Assembly (NCBI GenBank): GCA_021014325.1
Contig: CM037461.1
Coordinates: 10,755,501 to 10,819,500 of the forward strand
Direction of reading: 5' to 3'
DNA from: Plazaster borealis
Lineage: Eukaryota; Echinodermata; Asteroidea; Forcipulatida; Labidiasteridae
DNA: 64,000 nt
Positions within the stretch are counted from its first letter, which is position 1, and each line of letters begins with the position of its first letter. This document shows positions 42,912-55,049 of this stretch, in pieces. The translations under genes and the position numbers were made by a program. The notes beneath the pieces are model-generated. The model saw only the letters and a program-made list of their open reading frames with translations, was not told where the DNA came from and ran no database searches.

Positions 42912-43370
42912 AAATACCATGACAGTTCAGTTTGTAGAGAAAAAAAGAAGAACACAGCTAGAAAGGAGTATGAAAGAAATAAGGAAAAGGTGAAAGATTC
43001 CAGAAGGAAAACACACATTTTAAACGATTGTCACAGGAGGGAAAAAATAGCAGCGGACAGATTTCGATATAACAACAATCCGTTGTACAGAGTGAAAAGA
43101 ATTGATAAAATGAAATTTAATTACTGCTCAAATGTGCAATTTAAATTTAATTTGCTTAATAACTTGAAGAGAAAGTACCACAGTAATGCATTGTACAAAC
43201 AGAAAGTCATAAATGGAATTAAAAGAAAGTACCGTACAAACGCATTGTACAAAGCAAAAGTGATAAAAGATATGAAAAGGAAGTACCATGGGAATGCATT
43301 GTACAAAGCAAAAGTCATAAATGATATGAAAAGGAAGTACCATGGGAATGCAATTTACAAGCAGAGCGTT
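42912..43370 (+). CDS. Helitron ORF, 17-residue basic repeats
   Basis: It resumes with SSVCREKKKNTARKEYE, continuing the units cut at 40885, then five or more 17-residue units of the form KRKYHGNALYKAKVIND. Probably a charged helical, nucleic-acid-contacting linker before the Rep domain; similar K/R-Y repeats are common in Helitron proteins of animals. Interrupted at about 43370 by the CACTA element; the next unit continues at 61002 ([18 protein letters not shown]). Confidence 0.75.
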
Positions 43371-44170
43371 TATGAACTTTATGAACTTTCACGAACGTTC
43401 ATGATCAGTTCATGAACATTCATCAACAGTTCATCACATGTTCATCACAGCAGTTCATGAACCAGGATCATGAACTGTTCATCCATTAAATTAATGAACA
43501 TTTCATGGACTTTCATGAACTTCAAAAGTTTATCTTGCAGTTCATGAACATAATGAATTTTTCATAAAAATCATTGACTATCAATCAACTATCGAAAAGA
43601 ATCATGAATAGTTCGTGAACGTTCATGATTTACAACTTCATACCTATGAACTTTCACAAATGTTCATGATCAGTTCATGAACATTCTTCAACAGTTCACA
43701 TTCACAGCAGTTCATGAACCAAGTTCATGAACTGTTCATCCATTAAATTAATAAACATTTCATGGACTTTTATGAACTTCATGATTGTTCATAAAGGTTC
43801 ATCTTGCAGTTCATGATGATAATGAATTTTTCATAAAAATTAATGATTCATTCGATTAACTATTAAGAAAAGAATGAATAGTTCATGAACGTTCATGATT
43901 TACAAGGATCATGAACAAAGTTTATTAACACTTCATGAAACAACTTTGCTTAATGGATGTCATGAAGAACAGTGATGAACATTCATGAACTTCAGTTGCA
44001 TAAAAATCCATAAAATGCATGAATGTTCATCACTGGTCTTCATGAAACTGTTAAGATATTTAATATGATGCCATGATGAACAGTGATGAACATTCATGAA
44101 ATTTTTTGTCAGTTGCATGAAAATCACAGAATCCATAAAATTCATCACTGTTCTTCAAGAAATCCATGAT
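43371..44170. repeat. Left subterminal repeats of the CACTA element
   Basis: Dense 'ttcatgaac', 'gttcatgaac' and 'agttcatgaa' motifs, with a larger duplicated block ('cacgaacgttcatgatcagt' at 43389 and its variant at 43655). Such subterminal arrays bind transposase in EnSpm/CACTA elements. 44171-44680 holds no gene. Confidence 0.85.
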
Positions 44171-44681
44171 TTTGCAAATGAAATACATATACATGTAGTG
44201 TAAATATATTACACACAGCTATATTTTAAAACTAACGAATCATTCAATCCATTGTTTAATAACTGTCTATGTCTATACATGTACATGTACATGAGTTAAT
44301 CACCACTCACAAATACCTTTCATGTTTGAATCTACGTTTTTATTAAAACTTTTTTCTTCAAAAGTTCAGTTTGGTTTTAGTTTATCCTGCTCTTTGTGCA
44401 TTATTATTTTACTTTTGAGTGAGCTGAAGGTCATATTCAGAAAATACAGAAATAAATAGCCTGATTTAATCAAAATAATTTGGTGCAGTACTAATTGATT
44501 GATTCCCTGCTACAATTCATCTTTGGTCTACAAAATGTGTCAATTTTTACTAGCTCTAAATTAAACTAAACCAAGCTCACCCCATGTTTACACTGTTCAA
44601 TCATTTCAATTTGGCACTAAAAATATTGCCTCCAGAATGGACATCCCAACTTTTCCAACTTAAGTTGTGTTACAGCACATA

Positions 44682-46577
44682 TCACTTAAAGACTGCATGA
44701 CCGTGAAGGTTTGGACTCCTTACCACATAAGCCAAATTATTGATGACATTAGGGATGCTTGGTTTAATGAAAAACAACTTTTCTCGTAAATCTTTCACAT
44801 GAATCATATCAAAGTCTTGCGTTTCACGGACATACTGTAGATGTTTTCCACCTTCCATATTAGATAGGGGCGAGTCACACTTATTGAGGATGTTTACAAA
44901 AGCATACACTTTGTTTGTATCAAGGTCCAACACAAAAAATTGATACTGGCAATCTCATCATTACTTGTCAGAACAATGTTTACAAAAGCATACACTTTGT
45001 TTGTATCAAGGTCCAACACAAAAAACTTGATACTGGCAATCTCATCATTACTTGTCAGAACAATGTAGCATATCTTCTTCTCCATTCTTTTATACATTTT
45101 TGAGTAGAACTGTGTTCCCCCAACTTGCACCCTCAGTACTCTCTGTAACCAATCAGCACCTCCCACAAACCCAAGTTTTTGCAGTATCAGTTGGGCATCA
45201 TCGTCAGGCAAACACTGAATGGAGCCTGCAATCAAGCAGCCATCTGCTTGTTTCGTATTACTCCATCGCCTACCACATGGAGTGGCCATTGATGCTCGCA
45301 TCACACTCAAGTGCATTTCTGTACCAAAGAACTTGTTTTGCAACATTACCAGTTCCATGGACAGCATGAAGGATGAAGCTATTCGAGTCTTCAAACGGGA
45401 AGCAACTCCATGCCCAAAGTGGTCCAAAACGTTGCACGCACTGACACAGATGGACACCAATGTTGTGAACATTTAGTCCGCACGATCCTTGGCCATACAG
45501 AGGAGCACACTGGTGGTAGAACTTGTCAAGCAGAGCACTCGCTCTGACCAGATCATTTTTAGTGATCGCATCCCCTAGCACTATATGAATGCCCTCAGAA
45601 AGTAATGCTACATGATGAAGATATTCTGCTGGCAGAATGTCACTCATGCATGCTATGAAGTAGTAGAGAAGCAATGCTTGGTACTCCGTTGCTTTCAGAT
45701 CATGATGGTGCTTTTCCAAGTCTTTTGGAAGTCGCTCCAAGATGTCTGATGGCTTAACAGACATCAACCTCTTAGTGAAAGTCTTAAGTTCTTTACCAAC
45801 AAAGTATGCATTACCACTCTGTGTAGGAGAAAACCACTTATGCATCAAAACTTTGACAACACCAAGTAGGACGCTGTGCATGTAATCTGGTAACACTCCT
45901 TTCGATAAATCAAGGGGTGTGAGCTCAACTAATCCAGATTTTCCACGAAACCCCTTCTTCCTGCTCTGCGTGGTTGCCCTGTCCATGTTTGCCTTTATAC
46001 TTTCTTGATCTCTTCCTGGGTAACGACATTCAGGAGAACGATAGGGGTAGCAGCGTGAATGGCCATTTCCTTGTCTTACGGTCATACCTGGCTCCTCACA
46101 AAGGACACAGGCCTCGGCACCATTATATTGCGACATGTTTAGTACTCCTGCTTTTGCTGGAAGATCAAGGGTACAACAGAGGACACCAAGCTTTACAGTA
46201 TCTGGCTTAGGGTAATCCACATGTACACCCTCATAGTAGAGCCGATTCATCTCATCACTGAATGCCTTCATGTACTGGTAAAAGGGAGGCTTACCTTTAC
46301 CCTGCCACATTCCGACCAACAAAATGTTTTCTGGCAAATCTTCTGGCTGGTGGCAATTCATTAATGGCTAAAAATATGGGCCAAAGTTCTACTCTTGATG
46401 AGGAATAGAGACACAGACCATCCGTATTAAATATTGCAGATATGTTCTTATCTCCTGAAAGAAATGAATCTTCTGCACACAAACTTCGATAGAAACTGGC
46501 ACTTGTGATGTCAGAAATTGGGCCGTTTGGTGATGACGAGGCTCGTCGTTTTGTTTCGCAAATTTGTTCCCAGTTAT
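44682..46577 (-). pseudogene. EnSpm/CACTA transposase, main exon
   Basis: From an acceptor at 46578 (atttcag) the minus strand encodes DNWEQICETKRR, ISAIFNTDGLCLYSSSRVELWP, then LLVGMWQGKGKPPFYQYMKA, VKLGVLCCTLDLPAKAGVLN, ACVLCEEPG, LPDYMHSVLLGVVKVLMHKW, HNIGVHLCQCVQRFGPLWAW and FPFEDSNSFIL. These are hallmarks of the tnp2 (Transposase_21) family. A one-base loss near 46330 shifts frames, another shift lies near 45300, and an 86-bp tandem duplication (44891 and 44977) disrupts the C-terminal part, which ends VVRSPNLHGHAVFK at 44682. Catalysis of element excision is the family role; this copy is broken. Confidence 0.88.
44889..45066 (-). repeat. 86-bp tandem duplication in the transposase
   Basis: 'tgtttacaaaagcatacact' occurs at 44891 and 44977. 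86 is not a multiple of three, so the reading frame changes. The second copy has one extra base ('aaaaaacttgat' against 'aaaaaattgat'). Confidence 0.92.
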
Positions 46578-47047
46578 CTGAAATTAAAGTAAAATAGAAA
46601 TGAAATGAGCGACATATTAAATGTCCAGTTATTAAAAGCTTGGAAAGTTTATCCGTACTTTTAAGTGTTGAATTTGTCACATGCTTTGTTTCAGTAACAA
46701 CAAATTATTTTAAAAATATGGGCCAAAGTTCTTCCTTAGAAGATGAATAAAGACAAAGAATCGTGGTGGGGAGGGGGGGGGGATATAGCTTTCTGCTCAC
46801 AAACTATGATTAAAATTGTCATATGTTTGGTTAAAAACAAGAGAACAGTCACAATCAGGCTACATGCCTCTGCACATACATTTTATTGAAAAGAAAATTG
46901 TATCACTTAAGATCACGATGACACCACAAACTGTATAGTAAAAGGCAAATCTAATGGAGTATCTAACTTTTATAATATAAGTACTTTCTTAGACATGGTG
47001 ATTCAAGGTTGACTAATTAAATATTCAAGTGAAGTCTTTTCCTCAAC

Positions 47048-47118
47048 TAAAATAAGTTATCACACAAGCGCGAGTGGAATCGCAAAAATATAGCGCTTCT
47101 GCATCCCATATCCAACGA
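47048..47118. repeat. Single arm of the 'cgcgagtg' foldback family
   Basis: 'ttatcacacaagcgcgagtg' to 'gcatcccatatccaacgagg' matches one arm of the complete foldback at 58192-58345. It abuts transposase exon 3 and has probably removed its donor site. Confidence 0.75.
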
Positions 47119-47282
47119 GGTATTGCTGACACAGTCCGACACACAATTTGACAACCCATCGCTGCTCATTTCTTCAAATGAGAAGTGGTCATCCTGTAGT
47201 CTTGAACCATCTTCACCTAACAAGCCACTGGGAGTGGGATGGGAAAATGGGGATTCCTCAAAACTGGCTTCTTTTTCAATTT
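47119..47282 (-). CDS. CACTA transposase, exon 3 (acidic)
   Basis: The acceptor is ttgcag (at 47283); the exon encodes EIEKEASFEESPFSHPTPSG and DHFSFEEMSSDGLSNCVSD. Entry phase matches exon 2. The 3' end runs into a foldback arm and the donor is not visible. The region is acidic and low in complexity, with no domain I can name. Confidence 0.6.
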
Positions 47283-47627
47283 CTGCAAGCAATTGGAAAG
47301 AAACAGAAAACATCTGAAGTATTTACAAACAAACTTTGCAGATTTTGTTCTAAATGTCAGCTTCAAAATTGGTGTGGTACTTAAAATGTTTTTATTTTTG
47401 TATGACTCAACCAATGACAGTTCCACAGTTAATGCAAATAACTGTTAAAAATTAGTTACAAATTATGGTTGGCTAGGAGAAACAAATTTATTTTGAAATG
47501 GTTCAAACCTTACGATAGTAGTTCCATCATTTTGAGGCAACAATCACATTAAAGCTTCATGCATAGATTAGTACATGTATGCCTATAGGAACCAAAATAG
47601 CGACATATTTCCTTCAGTGAAAATTAC

Positions 47628-47867
47628 CTTGTCTAAATGTTGAGGGTTCAACATCAATGGTGGCACAGCTGCTTGAGGTGGTTGCCAAGGATGATTGGTA
47701 AAGAGGTATAACTGTGTCAGCTTCTTTGAGCATCTCTGTAAACTTTGGCGTTTTGGACTTATTACATCTAGTCAATGAGTGTGTTTTCCTCCATCTATAC
47801 AGGGTTGATCTTGGGACATATAAGTTTTCAGTATGCAAGTATTTTTTCTTAAGGGGTTTCACTGGAC
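47628..47867 (-). CDS. CACTA transposase, exon 2
   Basis: Acceptor cttctcag at 47868, donor gtaatt at 47627. The frame, entered in phase 1, reads PVKPLKKKYLHTENLYVPRS and TLYRWRKTHSLTR, a basic segment that could contact DNA, then TPKFTEMLKEADTVIP. Splice phase fits both neighbours. Confidence 0.7.
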
Positions 47868-48175
47868 CTGAGAAGGAGAAGAAAAGAACGAATATTCTTG
47901 TAAATTCTACTCTATTAACATCTCAATTTTTTATAACAATAATATTATTATGAATGATAAATAAATAAATAAATAAAATATTTGAAGGTAAAATGGCATG
48001 CGAATTTAAAAAAGGTAAGTATTCAAATTTTGCGCCCAACAAAATGAAAAAATGCGGCACCAGACTAGACTCGCAAGCCTGGCTCGTCAAAAGTGTAGTA
48101 AGTGACACTAGGAATATTAGACAGAAATTAACAGAAATTAAACTTCTCAAATCAGGTAAAAAAAAATAGAAAAAT

Positions 48176-48371
48176 CATTGTAAGAAGCTTTTTACCCTGG
48201 CAATAGTGCAGTGCCAGTGACAGACGTCCTACCAGGGCTTAAGATACCATGATGATATAGAGCAAGCATCGCCTCGTTTAGCCCATAGAGCAAGCATCGC
48301 CTCGTTTAGCCCTGGTGTAGGACGTCAGGTCAGAGCTACTGCACTGACGAGTATAAAGCTTCTTTACAATG
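48176..48371. repeat. Foldback element (~196 bp) with a 29-bp internal duplication
   Basis: 'cattgtaagaagcttt' and 'gcttctttacaatg' are inverted ends, and 'cctaccagggct' pairs with 'ccctggtgtagg'. Inside, 'agagcaagcatcgcctcgtt' occurs at 48260 and 48289. Non-coding. Confidence 0.8.
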
Positions 48372-48649
48372 TGAAGAAAATGTTGACTATAATTTTCTTT
48401 ATTTTTTACCTGATTTGGGAAGTTGAAATGCCAGTCATATATTCTTAGTGTCCCTTACAACGCTTTCAATGAGTTCACACTAACAAATATATTCATGGAT
48501 GAAATTATTACCAAAAACAAATTGAAGTTCTGCACTGGCGATGTGATCATCATGTACCAATTGATAATGTGAGCTCATGTGCACATGGCTTTGAGTATAG
48601 TGCTGCAATTGGCATTAGGTTGGGCGCAATCAATATAGTGCTGGGGCCA

Positions 48650-48930
48650 ACGTAGTTGCGATAACGTAACCATCCTCCCGACGGCGAAGCCGGAGGGTTA
48701 CGAGCCATCCCGTTACGGCAAACGGCAATCTGGTCCATGGAAGGATTCATTTGACATTGAGGATCAAGTTCGTGTTTCTAGAATTTGTGTCATGATTTTC
48801 AAAAGTGGTAAAAATGGAGCAAATCTGGTGACTAGCTGTCGAAATTGTACGTGTTGGACCAGATTGCCGTTTGCCGTACCGGGATGGCTCGCCGTCGGGA
48901 GGAGGGTTACGTTATCGCAACTAGGGCCAA
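48650..48930. repeat. Foldback element with ~85-bp arms
   Basis: 'gttgcgataacgtaac...atctggtcca' (48652-48739) is inverted at 48853-48925 ('tggaccagattgccgt...gttatcgcaac'). A spacer of about 115 bp lies between. The arms contain the GC-rich 'cctcccgacggcgaagccgg'. Confidence 0.85.
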
Positions 48931-49303
48931 GGGAGGAGTGGATTGGACCAATTTATGGGGCTAGGCTAGGAGGAGGTATAAAATCAACTCACGTATGGTC
49001 GTACATGTACCATCGTATCCTACACAAGTCAACTATAAACAACTTTTTCTTTGTTGATTTGTTTAACTTTTGACTGTCTTGTGAGAAACGAATCACGACC
49101 ATTGCATTGTATTGTGTGTGGGTCAAATTAGGTTAGGGCCTAATGCTACTATAATTTTTTTTTGTCATTTATAGTGCAACTGAAATATGAATGTATGCCC
49201 TTCTAACTATTCAATAGGCCCTAATTGCCCTTCTTGTTTAATCCAAAAAATAAAGGAAGACAACAAAAACAATACAAGTGATCGCACAATTCCTCTTACT
49301 TAC

Positions 49304-49451
49304 TCATGCGGAGAGCTGTATGAAGATGGATCAATACATTTCTTTTCGTTGACAGCAACCTCCTACAATGAAGGCACTTATATTTTATGCCGGCACCAAC
49401 AGTTATTGCAACAAAGCAGTTGTCTTTAGAACCCTGACTTCCGCCTTCCAT
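49304..49451 (-). CDS. CACTA transposase, exon 1 with a C2H2-like zinc finger
   Basis: ATG at 49451. Encodes MEGGSQGSKDNCFVAI and then YKCLHCRRLLSTKRNVLIHL-HTA, a C-x2-C ... H-x3-H-like finger. It ends at donor A|gtaagt (49303) in phase 1, which joins exon 2 (SPVKPLKKK) in frame. A zinc finger at the N-terminus suits a DNA-binding transposase. Confidence 0.68.
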
Positions 49452-50434
49452 TGTGTCCTTTTTCTTCGAACCACCACCACACACCAGCTGACCAGTTTAC
49501 TTTTAATGCAATAAATGTTTGTGGTTCAAGTTCAGCGCTGTCAAAATGTACGCGTACCGTACATGCCGTACGGTGTTGTGGTCATGCGAGCACAGCTCTG
49601 CGTCTCATTGGAGAAAACGGTCGACCCTTTGTTATTTGTACATAGTCGTTTTTGTAAACACGTCCGCCAACAACGTGAGATCGAAGTTGATACACGCACG
49701 ACAAATGTGTGTTTGTTGTGTCTTGTACCCAGATAAACTCATGGGAAACACTGCATTATTAAGAATGGCGCCCGATTTGACTGGCACTCCGCTACCATTT
49801 TCAGCGCCATAGAATGTTCAGCGCTAATGGACAGACATGCAAAACCAATTTTGATTGGTCGACAGCAATAAAGAACAACATGCAGTAACCAATTAACTAC
49901 GGCGCTTCATTTTATCCCACTGTGTTGTGATCAATTGATTATTTCTGATTATGTTCGTCTTATTTAATTTTTTATAAAACTTTATTGTCAATGCCTTTTT
50001 CTAAATATCGAATGTGCCAAAGTTGGAGTTCCCATTCAGTGCATCATACGCACGGACTGAGCGAGAATGCCAGTATTTCAAGTGGGGTTTAAAACTGGTT
50101 CCCGTTGTAAATTTCTATTAAACTTGGTGTTCTGTTATACAATAAAGACGAGAACCAGTGCACTATTTTGTGCATCACGGTTGGTCACATTTTTATTTTT
50201 ACATACTTCTGTGTATTGTGACCAATGAACATCTTTATTATATACGACATCATTTCTGACGCTTTATGATCATTTGTACGACGCGCGTGAATGGTTGAAA
50301 GTTTTGGGGTTGGTTGGGCCGGGCCGCGGCGGGAAATAACTAAACACTTTTTACAGAGATACGAATTACTACTAGAACATACCGCCAATTTTCGAGATCT
50401 AGCGCAGTTTCATCAGCCCATAAAATTAGCAAGA
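49452..50434. promoter_or_regulatory. Divergent intergenic region between transposase and BEN-like gene
   Basis: About 1 kb separates the two divergent start codons (49451 minus, 50435 plus). It is richer in CpG ('gtacgcgtaccgtacatgcc', 'gggccgggccgcggcggg' at 50318) than the surroundings, which fits a shared promoter. No TATA box could be assigned. Confidence 0.5.
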
Positions 50435-50597
50435 ATGTACTACGTTTTGTTAGAATGGGAAGGGGAAGGCCTGTTCAGCATCTATCCGACTTCCAAGATT
50501 TTAAAACCAAGGAAAGAGTGCGACAATTACGAAACAGGCGAAACTGTTGAAGCCAAATTTGCTGGTAAGTCCTACAATGCGTCCATTAAAGTTTCAG
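50435..50597 (+). CDS. BEN-domain-like gene of the CACTA element, exon 1
   Basis: ATG at 50435 in a frame open further upstream. Encodes MYYVLLEWEGEGLFSIYPTS, then ETGETVEAKFAGKSYNASIK, a small Tudor/SAWADEE-like beta module often seen at the N-terminus of BEN-domain proteins. Donor gtaagt at 50598, leaving one base (phase 1). Confidence 0.65.
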
Positions 50598-50814
50598 GTA
50601 AGTTTTTAAACTTCCTAACGTAATTACCCATTACAGTGCATTAGGCATGTTAGGCCTACATTCAATGCCGGTTATGTGACCTACATATTATTTTCCTCTG
50701 TGTGCGCTCAGCGTAAGTCTGCATGTTTACTTTAGTGTTACTTTTTTGTGGGAAAACAAAACCTCCACATTTCCAGGGCAAGTTTGTGTCACTTCCTGAA
50801 CTGTAATCATGGTA

Positions 50815-51253
50815 ATGTGGCGTGTCGTGACCGAGCGGATAAGAACACCAAACTCAAGCTCTGGTGTTTCTGATCAGCAGAGTGTGGGTTTGAATCCCAG
50901 TCGTGACACATGTGTCCTTAAGCAAGACACTTAACCACATGAGGCAAGACACTTAACCACATGCTTCGTCCTTCGGATGGGACGTTAAGCCGTAGGTCCC
51001 GTGTGTTGTGTAATGCATGTAAAAGAACCCAGTGCACTTATCATAAAGAGAAGGGGTTCGCCCCGGTGTTCCTGGTTTGATTGGCTGTATATTGCGCCAC
51101 AGCACCTTGTAAACCATTAGATGGTGCTATGCAAAGGAATAGGTCTCATACTTCAACACGTAACTCCACTTACCTTGTAGGAAAAATACTGAGCGCTTTG
51201 AGACACCCTTCGGGAATATAAAGCGCTATATAAGAACTGCATTATTATTATTA
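50815..51253 (+). mobile_element. tRNA-derived SINE with (ATT)n tail, copy 1
   Basis: The tRNA-like head 'gtgaccgagcggataagaac' (A box) and 'gggtttgaatcccagtcgtg' (B box) resembles a class II (Leu/Ser) tRNA. A conserved body follows ('cttcgtccttcggatgggac', 'ttgattggctgtatattgcg') and a tail 'aagcgctatataagaactgc' plus ATT repeats. A 28-base duplication 'gcaagacacttaaccacatg' sits at 50923/50945. Lies in intron 1 of the BEN-like gene. Confidence 0.9.
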
Positions 51254-54200
51254 GCTGTTCCGACTTAGAAGTCGGAACAGGTATTGTTTTCGTCGAGATT
51301 TTTATTATTTTTATTATTATTATTATTCTTTGTTTCCACCTAAATCCCATAGCATTAAGTACACGTTTTGTTTTATGCATAATATCCTAATGGGTAAACA
51401 TTAAAGAGTCAGATCCTATATCATATTAAAGCTTAGGTCATGAATTTGTTTTAAAATCTAATTAGCTTAAATAAATTAATTAGTTTACTTAGTTATAATG
51501 ACATGAATATTTAATTAGCTAATCTTGTTCGCACCATATCTCAAAAAATATACCCCTGATCGTCAAACTTTTTTCTGTTTTAGACTTCCGGGATACTGTA
51601 GATGTGATTTCCGGCCTAAAATGTGGAACGACGTCACAATGACGTCATTTATTGGGTGTTTTCACCCGTGTACAAACACATGGAGATTGTGATAACAAAT
51701 CCGACTTCTAGAAACATAATATTTCAATTACGCTCAAATTTAACGTCCTAGAGTACACAAATGTTTTTTAAAACAAGAAAGATTTTATTGAAGGTCAGTT
51801 TAAAAGCATCAAAACGTATTAAAACATAGTCGAGAAAAAACCCATATTCTCAGGCAAATTTAACGCCATGGGTACACTGCCTAGAATTTGATATGTGCTT
51901 ATATACGATAAGTCAAATTCTCAATTTTTTAAACGATTGAGGGCGCTTTACGAGTTTAACGGTGCATTTATTTGCTTTTTTCAACTCGCGATCAAGTCCT
52001 AAGCCCTTTATGACCGGTGTTGTTGCGGTTTTTGTACAATAATACATAGAGTCATCATTCCTGTCGCCGACTGACACAAGTCTACGTTCATTCCCAACAA
52101 TCGAGAATTATTTTGTCTGGCTCTCAGCGCAGCGTCTTGTGACCGCTCAAATCAGATCGTTATACAGGTTTCAGCGTGGACGTGAAAAATAGACCGCCGT
52201 GTTCTGAGACGATGTGCCGGCGTGGTAGACTAACTTGTCTGCGCTTGGGTCCCGTTCGCCGGAAAACGATATGTTTTCGGTTTCTTATGCAAAGGCATAT
52301 TACTTCAGGAAACCGCCGTGTAGCAAACAGAAAAACTTACTGGTGGTTGCAATAAAGCAATAAAAAGAACGATCAGTGTTGGATTCGGGGGTGTGAAGAG
52401 CCAAAATTACAATACACCCATATCCTATATGAATTTACTGTTTTAGCCAAAACAAGAATTGTTAAATTGTTGAATTTTAATACAACAGGATTTAGCTTTA
52501 CATGCATTTACAGTTATTTTTTAGTAAACCCGTAACCATTTCTGAAACGGTCAGTTACATGTGTAAAGCCCAGTTCATACTTCCTGCGGCAAATGGGAAG
52601 TGAATGTTGACGTCACATTAATTCGCAACGAATAATTCGCAAGGGTTGAACCGGGCTTAACTGTTCGCATTTATTTATAAGTCCAAATTTCGCGACACTT
52701 TTCGAGGTTGATTTGTTAACAAATTTAGCGACACTTTTTGAGGTTGATTTTTTTAACATTATTTTATCCGAACCATAATAACGCAGATGTTTAAATGGTT
52801 GATCGGATGGTTAACCGTGTGCCTGTCACTGGTAGGCTTACAAGCCTGAGCATTTACAGTTGTTTTTCTAATTGTGTAACCGTTTCTGAATTGGTTGGTA
52901 ACACGCGTTTCATAAACAAAAAAACCCAATAACATAACCACTCAAACGATAAAAACATTGGGTCTTCATTGCAACATTTTTACTTTTCGCAATCACCCTG
53001 CAAAGTAAACGATCATGTGCAATCGATTTGTTGTGCAACGCCCTCTAGCGTTCAATGCTTCTTGCAACTAATGCCGCACGCAAAGATATGAAATAACTAA
53101 GACTTGAGCCTGTAGATTGGAAACGATAAGGGTGTGTGTGGCATGGGATCATTTGCTGTGCAAATCGTGATCGCAATTATTATGGTCAGCATTTCGCACC
53201 ACTTTTCAAGTGAATTTTTCAACATTTATCCGAACCGTACAATTGTGAACGTTTAACCGTAAGATCTGTCACTACCGTCACAGGCTTACGTTTAAGCCTG
53301 CGCATTCACGGTTATTTTTTTTAAACGTGTAACCGCTTCTGAAACAGTTGACGACCCGTGTAACAGCAGTTTCATAAACAATATTTCAAGTAAAAAAACC
53401 TGTTTACCCAACCGGCTTGTGATCAAAAACATTGAATCTCTTCATTCTTCATTGCAGCATTTTGACTTTGCGCAATCACCCATCGCAAAAGCAAGCATGC
53501 GCAATCGAATCTTGTGGAACGCCCCCCAGCGTTCAATGTTTCTTACAAATATTGCTGCACGTAAAGTTGTTTTTAAATAACAAAGACTACGAGAGTTACC
53601 TAAAAGAAATAAATCTTTTTTAAAACACGAACGCTTTGACTAAGAGTTATTCCAGACCATTAAAACAAATCAAGGTACAATTTATTTCCAAGATAATTAA
53701 CGATGAAGTGACAAATCGGACCCCATTTGCTAGCTGGCAAATTGTGCCGTGATTGCGCAATCACGGCTAGGCGTGATATTGGAATCCTAACGAGAGAGGA
53801 TATACGTACGTTCTAATAGGGTTTTCGTTAAAAGGCATTGGATTGGGATAAGTTACATACCATCGTGTACCTTATCAAATTTATTAGTATGAAAACCACA
53901 TTTTTGTTACTGTGACGTCATCAGGTGTCAAATTACGGTAATTCAAAGCATTAATTAGTTAATCTTTGCAGCACCATATCTCAAGAAGTACACAGCCGAT
54001 TTTCAAACTTTTTTTCAGTTATAGACTCTTTGGGCATTAGAGATTAGCCTTGGGTAACCGTGACCCCAGGTTGACCTTTACTTCCGGGTCAACCGGAAGT
54101 GGGACCATATCTCAAGAACACAACCGATGTTCAAACTTTTTTCACTTATAGACTCATTGGGCATTGGAGATTACCCTTGGGTAACCGTGACCCCAGGTTG

Positions 54201-54718
54201 ACCTTTACTTCCGGGTCAACCGGGAGTGGGACCATATCTCAAGAACTACGCAACCGATCTTCAAACTTTTTTCAGTAATAGACTCCTTGGGCATTGGAGA
54301 TTAGCCTTGGGTAACCGTTACACCATGTTGACCTTTACTTTTGGGTCAACCGGAAGTGAGACCATATCTCAAGAACTACACAACCGATTTTCACACTTTT
54401 TTCAGTTATATAATCCTTGGGCATTTAAGATTAGCTTTGGGTAACCGTGACCCCATGTTGACCTTTACTTCTGGGTCAACCAGAAGTGGGACATATCTCA
54501 AGAACTACACACCTGATTTTCAATTTCTTTTCAGTTATAAACCCTTTGAGCATTAAATGTTAGCCATGACCCCGAGTTGACCTTTATTTCTGGTTTAAAA
54601 GCTCATTTCGATTCAGTATCAGAATGAAGACCAGGTTTAGGTTTTTAGGCACTTAATCATAGCAAAAAAAACACGGAACAGCTCTGTGTTTGTCCACAAA
54701 CACTTAATGTCTAGTTAT
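51254..54718. repeat. Composite non-coding element in intron 1
   Basis: It begins 'agctgttccgacttagaagt cggaacag' and ends 'ggaacagctctgtgtttgtc', echoing the AGCTGTTTCG end of 40885-42907. It contains a MITE remnant (52565-52664, relative of 4771-4957), two diverged ~481-bp copies (52570-53100 and 53140-53590; 'gcgttcaatg' at 53049 and 53530), and the array at 53975-54600. No coding sequence. Confidence 0.65.
53975..54600 (+). repeat. Five copies of a ~127-bp tandem unit
   Basis: Each unit has 'accatatctcaagaactac', 'gactccttgggcattggaga', 'ttgggtaaccgtgacccca', and 'cttccgggtcaaccggaagt' (a short palindrome). The copies start near 53977, 54108, 54231, 54360 and 54489. ORFs at 54226 and 54341 are repeat translations. 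Confidence 0.92.
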
Positions 54719-55049
54719 TATTATTATTTAATAGGCCTACAATACACATGTGGACATGGTGGATCAATACAAAAAAGAAGAAGACAACAAAACTGGGACA
54801 AGTTCATGTCATACTCATATAACAAAATAGCTGATGTCAAAAACACAACGGTTTGTGTCAAAACCAAAAAAAACGTTCGTATGTGTCTAAGTTTAACGTA
54901 AATATGAAGAGTGATTTTAAATAAAAAAGTAAGGAAATTCTCTCTGAAGAATTTTTGGGTAAAAAAAATAGCATGAATTTTGCTTTATAGCAAACTGAAA
55001 TGGGATCAAACTTGGTTTAAAAAAACATATATCGGCCCTTCAAGTTTTT

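Noticed and set aside
54226..54556. ORFs with LGHWRLALGNR-type repeats
   Set aside because: They are translations of the 127-bp tandem repeat at 53975-54600.
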